Below are positions 56,568-64,000 of a stretch of DNA of 64,000 bases, one piece after another; position 1 is the first letter of the stretch, and the number at the start of each line of letters is the position of its first letter. Under the pieces are notes generated by a model, which worked only from the letters and a program-made list of their open reading frames with translations, made no database searches and was not told the origin of the DNA. The translations under genes were made by a program, and so were the position numbers. This DNA comes from Agapetus fuscipes (Eukaryota; Arthropoda; Insecta; Trichoptera; Glossosomatidae): assembly GCA_951799405.1 (NCBI GenBank), contig OX637335.1, positions 18,356,342 through 18,420,341 on the forward strand, written 5' to 3'.

Positions 56568-56640
56568 CTAGTGGTTAATGCTACTTACAGATACACAAGG
56601 CTGTGAGTTCAATTCCGACTGTGCAAAAAAAACTTTGACA
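56568..56640 (+). repeat. tRNA-like SINE head, type C
   Basis: ATCTGTAGTCTAGTGGTTAA and GTGAGTTCAATTCCGAC, followed by GTGCAAAAAAAAC. Confidence 0.5.
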
Positions 56641-56657
56641 TACGGTCATAGCATTGC

Positions 56658-57002
56658 AGTCCGGTCTTATAGCTCAGATGGTAGAGCGCTTGCGTTCCCT
56701 TTTACTACCAAGCCACGCACATAGTGTAACTTCTTGCCGCATTCTCCCCGAAGAGGCCGCATGTGGCGAGTTGAACATATTTATTTTTATGTAATGGGGC
56801 CGGCCTTACGCCAACCCCTTCATTTGAAGTGGGGGTTGGTAATCATTTCTTGTGTAGGCTGAGTAAACCTTGCCGGTATTATATTTTGGGTCTGAAATAA
56901 ACATCGAAATGGGAAATCATCACTGACACTCTCGGTAGGAATCGAACCCGAGCTCTCGGCATGGAATGCAAGCACTCTACCAACTGAGCTATCGACCGGA
57001 CC
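56658..57002 (-). mobile_element. SINE-A full copy abutting a SINE-A head in opposite orientation
   Basis: A plus-strand head fragment (56658-56700, CTTATAGCTCAGATGGTAGA) is followed by a complete minus-strand SINE-A (about 56704-57002). Confidence 0.88.
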
Positions 57003-57059
57003 ATTATCGATCATCGGTTTCTTAAATATTTTGACGCTTACATTACAACTATGCAACAT

Positions 57060-57175
57060 TTAGAATAAACTCAAGGATAGCGTTTACCAAAAAATGTATT
57101 GAATCCTAAACAGCGCCTCTAGTGAGCGTATTATTTTCTGTACATTTGTGTTTAAATGTTGTGACGTCAAGTTGT
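57060..57175. mobile_element. FB foldback copy 9
   Basis: AGCGTTTACCAAAAAATGTA, centre CAGCGCCTCTAGTGAGCG. The left arm and centre are close to consensus; the right arm decays after CTGTACATT. Confidence 0.82.
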
Positions 57176-57285
57176 AAACTGGGAGACTGGATACATTGTA
57201 AGCCATTTTTGTGGGGATTTTTTATGTCTGGTGGCAGCGCGAAAGATTTATACTTTGAAAAATTTACGACCTCAAAAAAAATCTG

Positions 57286-57417
57286 TACCCCAAGTGTAAA
57301 ACGTTTTTGCGTTTTACCAAAAATGTACATAAATTAAATCGTTCTATAGAGGCGCTGTCTTAGTTGCAATACATTTTTCGATAGAACTCAAAGGTTGAGT
57401 AGTTTTATACTTGGGTA
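57286..57417. mobile_element. FB foldback copy 10
   Basis: Left end TACCCCAAGTGTAAAACG, centre CTATAGAGGCGCTG, right end AGTTTTATACTTGGG. Both termini are visible. Confidence 0.82.
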
Positions 57418-57537
57418 GGAACTGTTATGTAACCCCATGTCGACCGTTATTACCAAGGTTGGCGATTGATGACGCAATGCTACCCACATTCTTGCTGGCG
57501 TTTTATGTTCTTTTTTCATTTTTTTTTCTCATTCTTT

Positions 57538-57852
57538 TAGTCCGGTCGACGGCTCAGTTGGTAGAGTTTTTGCATTCCATGTCGAGAGCTCGGGTTCGAA
57601 TCCCACCGAGGGTGTCAGAAATGATTTCCCGTTTCGGTGTTTAATTCAAAACCCAAAATAAAGAACCGATAATATTTACTTACCCTTCACAACAAAAGAG
57701 TACCAGTCCTCTCGGGAGCTGAGAAACCTCTACTTCAACTGAAGTGGCTGGCGTCAGGCCGACCCCTTGCCTGTATAAATAACTAGGTCCGGAATTGCCA
57801 CATGCGACCCCTTCAGGGATAACGCGGACAAAAGTTACACTATATGTATATT
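57538..57852 (+). mobile_element. SINE-A copy, full length (reference copy)
   Basis: TCCGGTCGACGGCTCAGTTG, CGGGTTCGAATCCCACCGAG, CTTCAACTGAAGTGGCTGGC, CCTTCAGGGATAACGCGG and the TATATTGCG end, followed by poly-T. Confidence 0.93.
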
Positions 57853-58998
57853 GCGTAGATTAGTTTTTTTTTTTTAATCTGAAAGGTATTGTTATAAGGT
57901 CGATAGGATTTTAATATTATAATTCAGTCCCGCAAAAATTGTGCGGGATTGGATTCCGTAATGTAAGTGTTTCTACTGCTAGCTTAACATTCATAACATA
58001 AAATTAGTACGAATAGTTGGTGCTGGAAGGAGGAGGCATATTGTGACTGGTATCAGGTCTCTGGTGATTGCTTGTTGGTCAGCGGTGGTCAAACTTGTAA
58101 AAAACATTTCCTGCGAAACAAATTCTTTAACATCCCACGCTCGACATGGCGAATTTCTCATCGGATAATGACCTTGCAGATCTGCCAATCCGCCTAGAAT
58201 GGTCGATATGCTTTGAATGGTTCGTCCACGATCAGTGCTTTGGATTTTTATTTGAATGTGTGAAGACTTTAAACAATGGAGGATTACTAATGTACCATTG
58301 TTTTTGTAATGTAGAATTATTGTACCTATGAGTCTTTTTGTATTCACTCCTTTTTGAAATTACCTTTCTAGTAAGTTACGTCAGTAAAGTGTATTTTGGA
58401 ACCAAGGAAATCAGAAAACTGAAGGCCCTATGAAGATGCCTATAGTTGGAACTATCCAGGTAAAGATGGCAAAAAATACTTATTTTTTGTCCATTTTCAG
58501 TTCAAATTTTTCTTTTGTTAGCTTTTATGTAGAATTATTATTATTTGAGAATTAGTGGCTTGTCAAACAACCTTTTTGATCGAATATGTAAAAAAAATCG
58601 TGTAATTAGGGAAATAGATCCATTAATCATTCATTAGATTAATTATTTCCTACATTAAGGTTTTCAAATATTTTATTATTACAACAAGAAAAAAGTAATA
58701 GCAGGTGAATTTCCTAAGAGTCTCAAATACCAGTGTCCTTGCGAAGCCATTTCGTGAGGTCTCAAGGCTTTTGTCGGCATTCCAAAACAAAATTAATTGC
58801 ATGACGATTTGTACCCACCGAATCTCGGCGCCTGACACCGAAAAAATAGACGGTTTTGAAACATCACTGATGGGTGTAAAATTGATTTGACTAATGCTCT
58901 GCAAGTAAGCCATACTAAGTGTAAAACAGGGTTGTGAGAAATGAGAAAAGAGAGTCAAACGTTTGGAGTCGTTCTTTCGTCGAATTGTTTTTATAGTG
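57853..58998. other. no gene recognised
   Basis: Overlapping open frames on both strands at 58650-58958 and 57991-58347 (up to 118 codons) show no domain I recognise; codon use does not decide between strands. Confidence 0.4.
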
Positions 58999-59252
58999 TT
59001 CCTTGCCTGATAATTATGTTGGTATGAGGCTGACCCACCAATGTGAACAAACTTGGTTCACTTTTACCAATGCCAACACGGTGACAGGGAAAGGCGGCAG
59101 GAGTTGCACAATTTATGTTTATGTGAGATTTAGTTTATTTTGTATGTACACATGCAGCATATGTGAGCGCATTCTTACACGTGCCTTCTTGTGAGCATGC
59201 ATTCAATATGAGCCTGAAATATCAAAACATCTTTGAAACTTAGATTATAGAG
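58999..59252 (+). mobile_element. R250 copy, diverged, full length
   Basis: TTCCTTGCCTGATAATTATG to CATCTTTGAAACTTAGATTA. Confidence 0.82.
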
Positions 59253-59261
59253 TATTATCAT

Positions 59262-59390
59262 TGGATGTCACTATACGTAAATGTCATAGTGTTGTAAAAT
59301 ATAAATAAATCCTTGATTATGTGGAATATATTTTCCTTTAATTACTATAAGATACAACCTGTGACATAATCTAACCAAGGATTTTTCTAG
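59262..59390 (+). repeat. dispersed repeat F fragment
   Basis: AGTGTTGTAAAATATAAAT, CCTTGATTATGTGG and CCTGTGACATAATC match the F core loosely. Confidence 0.45.
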
Positions 59391-60007
59391 CTTTCTTGTT
59401 TTCTAAATTTTCGTGTTTGTCTTAGATGACCTACAGTGCCTTTAACGAAAATACTAAAGCAAAATATTGCTGTTAATATTTAAAATTGAATCTTTCAGCA
59501 AATGAGCTTATGAATAAATAATTTCATCAAGATCTGACGGCAAAATAATTAAGACGAAATGAAAAGCGCTCTCTGCTAATTGAGGAATTTTGAGAGCAAA
59601 AAAAGAAAGAAAAAAAAACACCGTTTTTAATATTTTAATCATAGTCGGGGTGAAGTCGATCACAAACGAGCCCACAGCCCTGGCTGAATCAGAGATAAAA
59701 TCTTAATTCATGTTAAATTACACAAGGAGCCTTTCTGAATGAACGGAATCATCATTTATTTTTTATGCCCTAAACAAGCGACGCAAGAACGTAATTATGG
59801 TTTGCTGGACCTCGGTAATTGAAGGGTGGAGGAAGGGGAAGGAAGAGGAATGAGAGGGGGACTACTGGTAGTCAAGGAAGCTGGGAAGGGTTGGGAAAAA
59901 ATAAAACGAGAGTTTGCCATCGAGAATCATGGTAAAAATTGTATCGACAAATTGTGAAACTGATTTAAAAACGTCAAAGTAATGCATGAAACAGGTCAAG
60001 TAAATAT
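59391..60007. other. no gene recognised
   Basis: Includes a purine-rich stretch 59820-59895 (GGGTGGAGGAAGGGGAAGG). No gene. Confidence 0.45.
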
Positions 60008-60175
60008 TGGGATGATTTATTTGGTAAGCGCTATTTTCTGTGAATCACACCTCAAAAGCACTGTGGAAGTTTTTTTGTCACTAGAGAAAGCACCAATTAC
60101 ACAAACACGCCTTTGGTGACTAGTTTTTGGTAAGGTATATGAATTTTCAACCCAGCAAAGAAATGGTATCGGAAA
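60008..60175 (-). mobile_element. SINE-B copy, 5'-truncated, diverged
   Basis: GGGATGATTTATTTGGTAAG to CAACCCAGCAAAGAAATGG. Confidence 0.8.
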
Positions 60176-60788
60176 AGGAGTAACTTGGTTCATTATGATA
60201 GTTTATTGAAGTTTTAGTTCAAAAGTTTGGTTATATTATATATCTTGTCGAAAAGACTTTGTTTTCTAAAAAAGCACGTCCGCTAAGGCGTTTTAAAATG
60301 ATTACTTTTTATTATTTTTATGCGACTTGAAATCACTTGGTAGACTTGTACAGTATTTAGATAATAATGATTATTCCATTAATAAATAATTAACAAACAA
60401 AACGTTTAACATTGAATAAACCAAAAACGTAAAAGCATACACAGTAGACAGTACAATTTCCTAACATTGATTTTTTAAATTAATTACTATAATTACTCAC
60501 AAACAATACAAATTATCATAATAATCTGTTTGCATTTCATTTAAACACATGACTTTGATTCATAGGTGGAATCCCACGCATTGCAGTCACAAAAATAAAA
60601 ATTAAAACGTGGGCGGTTTCCGACGGAAGTCGATAGTGGTTTATCGTTTTTTCCTCTTTGGGCAACCCTGACTGCTGAGCGTTCACTGCTCTTATGGACC
60701 ACCGAGAGCGGCGAACGAACATCATTTTTGCTACTTTTTACTTTCTTTCACAGTATTACTCTATGCTATACCTATTTATCCAGTCCTG
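60176..60788. other. no gene recognised
   Basis: AT-rich until 60600; 60600-60725 is GC-richer with a minus-strand 62-codon frame but no motif. Confidence 0.45.
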
Positions 60789-60990
60789 GGGTGGAAGTCT
60801 CGATGGCCGTCGGTAGATCTTACAGAATCTATTTGAAGATAGAACGCAAAACAAACATGGCGGCGGATCAGCTGATCCATTTTATATGGAACAATGATCA
60901 GCTGTTCAGGCCCCGCCATGTTTTATTCAGTCCTATTTTAAAATAAGTACGGTAAGATCTACCAACTGCCGTCGATACTTCCACCCCTGG
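60789..60990. mobile_element. MITE-D copy 2, intact
   Basis: Ends GGGGTGGAAGTCTCGATGGC and the inverted CGTCGATACTTCCACCCCTG; inner AACATGGCGGCGG / CCCCGCCATGTTTT and two CAGCTGATC/GATCAGCTG blocks. Confidence 0.88.
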
Positions 60991-60999
60991 ACATGAAGT

Positions 61000-61238
61000 C
61001 TCCTTAGTGCTAGTTTATCTTACGTCTAATCAGAAGTAATTTCACTTGAGCGATGTTTATATGTGTACTGAACCAATGTGTCTTATAGAAACTGGAAATT
61101 GATTGAAAAAAAATTAAAACAACTCCCCCACGATCGAGTTTTTACGTTATTTTCTTAGCTCAATTTCTTTGAAAAGTCATGATCTTTGAATCAAATGGTA
61201 AATAAGCCAAACAAGCACTGGGGGGAACGTAATATCAG
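61000..61238 (-). mobile_element. MITE-C copy 5
   Basis: CTCCTTAGTGCTAGTTTATC and the inverted CCAAACAAGCACTGGGGGGA bound the same interior as at 46640. Confidence 0.85.
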
Positions 61239-61510
61239 TCGTGTGGGGATTTTTTTCATCAGTTTAAAGTCACATAAGCTAACGTTGAAAATATCGGGCC
61301 TTAGCAAGTATTTGAGTATGAAAGGAGAATGAGTCTTCTAGCATAACAAATACAGTGTTGTTTTTTTGCCATATTTTTCCATGAAATTTTGCACAGATGC
61401 CACGATTTGAATATGGCTACACCAGATCCCCTGGTAAGTTATTTAGAAACAAGTTTGAAGTGTTGTTTAGGTTAGCCAACGTCTCTAGGGACATCCCGGG
61501 TAGAGCAGAA
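61239..61510. other. no gene recognised
   Basis: Unique AT-rich sequence. Confidence 0.4.
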
Positions 61511-61670
61511 CCCAAGTATAAACAAAATACGGTTAAACGCAACCATAGCGTTTACCAAAAAATATATGAAAAGTAAAACAAAATTTCCAGAGAGTGTTTA
61601 AGTTTTCATTAATTTATGAGAAAACGCTAGGATAAAGTTAAAACGTAATGTTGTTTTTTTACTTCGGGGT
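61511..61670. mobile_element. FB foldback copy 11
   Basis: CCCAAGTATAAACA, CGCAACCATAGCGTTTACCA at the left; GAAAACGCTAGGATAAAG and TTACTTCGGGG at the right. The centre is diverged. Confidence 0.78.
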
Positions 61671-61949
61671 CTAAACAGTCAATTTTGAGTGAAGACACGC
61701 AAGCGCCAGCAGGAAAAAAACAATCCTTAAAACAAGGTTGTTTTTTTGTGAATATTTTTAAATTCAATATTATGGTTTCTCCAGGAAATACGCAATTATG
61801 GTAACGGAAACAAAATGTTTATTTAAATTGTGAGTTTTAGGTTGAACTGAAAGAAGGTTTTATTTTTACACCAGTTTTGAAATTTTGTCCTTCACAGTAA
61901 AGAGTTCGATTGACTTGGTTTTAGTTTCAGCTCATCTTATCTTATAAAA
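61671..61949. other. no gene recognised
   Basis: Unique AT-rich sequence. Confidence 0.4.
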
Positions 61950-62150
61950 TGTGCTATAATGACTGGTATCCTATTTCAGGGAAAGGTGTCAAATTTTGTA
62001 GAGCCTACATTCATTTGTTGTTAAAGTTTTCATATGTAAGTAAAAAACATGCAGCATTTGTTAGCCTTTTAACTTACTGTTTGTTTCTGTATTGTTTTTA
62101 TACAAATTTGATACTCCCATATATATTTCCATGTAGATTATAGATAGATT
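61950..62150 (+). mobile_element. R250 remnant, strongly diverged
   Basis: CCTATTTCAGGGAAAGGTGT, TTCATTTGTTG, CATGCAGCATTTGTTAGC and a GATTATAGATAGATT tail. Confidence 0.6.
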
Positions 62151-62761
62151 TAAGGAAATACTGACAAAATACTGCAGAAACATTGTATCTATTATAATTA
62201 AAAAATACACAAAAATGTATACCTACTTTCGTGTGTGACACTTTTTTTTTTTTTTTTTGACATTAAAATTACTTGAAAAAGTCGTTACCTACATACTCTG
62301 GAAGCAAATTTTAACGTTTTCAAATCAAAATTGAAATTGAAGTTTTATAGGAGCTGACATTTTTTTAAAAAACATAAATTAAATGCTCACTAGTTACGAT
62401 AACATTGAAAACTTGAACTAGGGTTGGATAATATACTCTGAGATAAAATAAACACAAACCCGACCTCATTATGTTGTTAGGCGGAACGTTAGAAACGAAA
62501 AAAGATAGCCCCACAAAAAGTACACACTTATCGTTTTTTGTTGGAACCTTTTACCTGAAAAAGGCCGCGATGGCCCAACAGCGGTCCCGTCAAATTAGAG
62601 GCTAACTGAGGCCAACCCACTTGCGGTAGCCACTCACACTTATCTCCTGGTTTCACTCACATAATATGTACATATCCAATGGACTCGGCACTTAAAATTG
62701 GGGAGAAAAAATGTGATATAATTCAGCCGGGTTACTAGAAAGAAGGCATATAATATTTTGT
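62151..62761. other. no gene recognised
   Basis: AT-rich; a segment at 62675-62735 (GGACTCGGCACTTAAAATTG) recurs inverted near 22145-22195. Confidence 0.45.
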
Positions 62762-62880
62762 TGATCCATGTCTTTTGAAGGAGCCCATCTTGGACATGGA
62801 CGAAATGTCCGGAAGCTCCAGCTCCCATAGACCACGGCAACAGATCCCGGAAAACATCTCTCAAGCATCATCCGCCGGCC
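62762..62880 (-). repeat. dispersed repeat E, copy 3
   Basis: AGACCACGGCAACAGATCCC and GGACATGGACGAAATGTCCG are the inverse of 12612-12745. Confidence 0.72.
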
Positions 62881-63116
62881 GTGTCTCCTAAATCTACAAC
62901 TCCTATCAAATATTTTGTTGCTGTTGCTGAGGAGGGTAGTGACATAGAAAAGTGATGATGGACAATGGCCAGAGCCTCTGCAGCGCTATCTTAATTTCTT
63001 CCTATCCTTGCATACAACTTTAATTCATTCATTCATATCAATCACTTTTTCATACATATCCTACTTTTGTTTGCATATCCATTTATTTGATTTTGAATCA
63101 AATTGCGGAAAGAGAA
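62881..63116. other. no gene recognised
   Basis: AT-rich spacer. Confidence 0.4.
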
Positions 63117-63250
63117 ATGCCCCACCATCAATTCAACAATAGCGTAGCTTAAAAAATATGTAAATGAAAACTGAAGACTTAGGTACTAGAAACGCTTTTT
63201 GAATTATCATAAATTCTTTGTAAAACGTTATGATTGAGTTTAAATATTAA
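63117..63250. mobile_element. FB foldback copy 12, diverged
   Basis: CAATTCAACAATAGCGTAGC at the left and AAAACGTTATGATTGAGTTT at the right; centre GTACTAGAAACGC. Confidence 0.6.
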
Positions 63251-63552
63251 TATTATATAGTTGAACTTCATAACTGCTTCCAGGACTGACACAATCAGCA
63301 ATCTTTTGTTGTAATTACATACAATCTATGTCCCAGATTTGAACTAAAAAATGAGCTAAAATCTTACCAGAGCCGCTTCTGTTGATGCCATATTTCATAA
63401 AGTCCTTTGGTTTAGTTTATAAATCTTTACTAAGAGCTCAGGATATAGGTGCTTCAAACATCAGAATAATTATATACAAAAACTAGCACCTCGTTATGGT
63501 TCATTTTTTTTTCAGTTCACTCCTCTCGGCCCTTGAGTGAGTAGGTAATACC

Positions 63553-63966
63553 CAGGCCCGGATTAAGCCCTATAGGGGCCCGGAGCGGGGAAAAGCTCGG
63601 GGTCCCTCCAATATTAATTTAATAGTTGAACTAAAAAAAACACACACACAAAATAGGTAAGAAGTTGCACATACGATGCTTCTTCTTTTCAATTTAAAAA
63701 ACGTTCAATACGTTTTTAACTTATATTTTTTCTAAGTTTTACTTAGGCAACTACAGAACGTTTATTTATCTATTACTGAAGACTTTGTTTGAAATTTTGA
63801 GGCCCCATTCAGATATTTTTTATGTGAGACACTTTTACTTCTTAGCTGTCCGCGTTTTTGTCTGCCCAAAGCGTGGCATTTTGAGTAAAAAGTAAGGAAA
63901 ATTAGTCCATAGAGTATTTTTCAGTTTTTTTTAAAGTCTTGGAGGGCTCCAAGAGTTCGGGGCCCT
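63553..63966 (+). mobile_element. hAT-type element remnant
   Basis: Starts CAGGCCCGGATTAAGCCC, a common hAT terminus, and contains GGGGCCC-type blocks near both ends (GGCCCTG at 63960). No transposase; the right end runs into repeat J. Confidence 0.5.
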
Positions 63967-64000
63967 GGGCTGGAAGTCTCAACCCCACGGTAATTCTTGC
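63964..64000 (+). repeat. dispersed repeat J, start of a third copy
   Basis: GGGCTGGAAGTCTCAACCCC and CGGTAATTC match the start of 8598-8725; the window ends inside it. Confidence 0.6.

Noticed and set aside
58650..58958. 102-codon minus and 61-codon plus frames
   Set aside because: Both strands are open and look protein-like, but no family was recognised and no splice context supports either.

Overview
The window looks like arthropod, most likely insect, nuclear DNA. It is AT-rich, has GT-AG introns, metazoan-type genes, tRNA-derived SINEs and many short non-autonomous DNA transposons. I cannot name the species; a hemipteran is a guess. Only two protein genes can be supported, both in the first 17.5 kb.

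Gene region (about 3.3-17.5 kb). A single-exon, complete CRELD1-type gene lies on the plus strand (3445-4599): a secreted/ER-type Cys-rich EGF protein with two C-terminal membrane spans. A two-PDZ scaffold gene runs on the minus strand (17425 down to 11463). I rebuilt it as four coding exons whose splice phases all agree, giving 1180 residues with PDZ domains near residues 683-788 and 1066-1153. It resembles PDZD2/IL16-type proteins and, among insect proteins, probably Slo-interacting protein 1. Its first coding exon sits in a CpG-rich patch with an upstream short ORF. The two genes have no evident functional link.

First 3 kb: remnants of a hAT transposase (DUF4371 part), a decayed coiled-coil ORF and nested hAT-type MITEs.

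17.5-64 kb: no convincing gene. This part is a dense, nested mosaic of mobile DNA. The main families are: (1) R250, a ~250-bp retroposon with an AGATTATAGATTA-type tail, over 25 copies in both orientations, also amplified head-to-tail as a 263-bp satellite-like array at 19.6-21.8 kb; (2) SINE-A, a ~310-bp tRNA-derived SINE, about 17 copies; (3) SINE-B, a second tRNA-derived SINE with an ATT tail, one copy of which carries a complete 5S rRNA-like head at 32144-32264, so a compound 5S-tRNA SINE; (4) a B-A dimeric SINE seen with the same junction at two loci; (5) FB, a ~140-bp palindromic foldback element with a conserved GCGCCTCTAG centre, 12 copies, all between 23.9 and 63.3 kb; (6) several MITE families (hAT, pogo-like, others). 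There are also tandem repeats with units of 15, 16, ~56, ~137 and 263 bp, and a perfect 54-bp-arm palindrome at 33477-33599.

The most interesting items are the 5S-tRNA compound SINE and its dimer with SINE-A, the foldback family, and the conversion of R250 into a tandem array.
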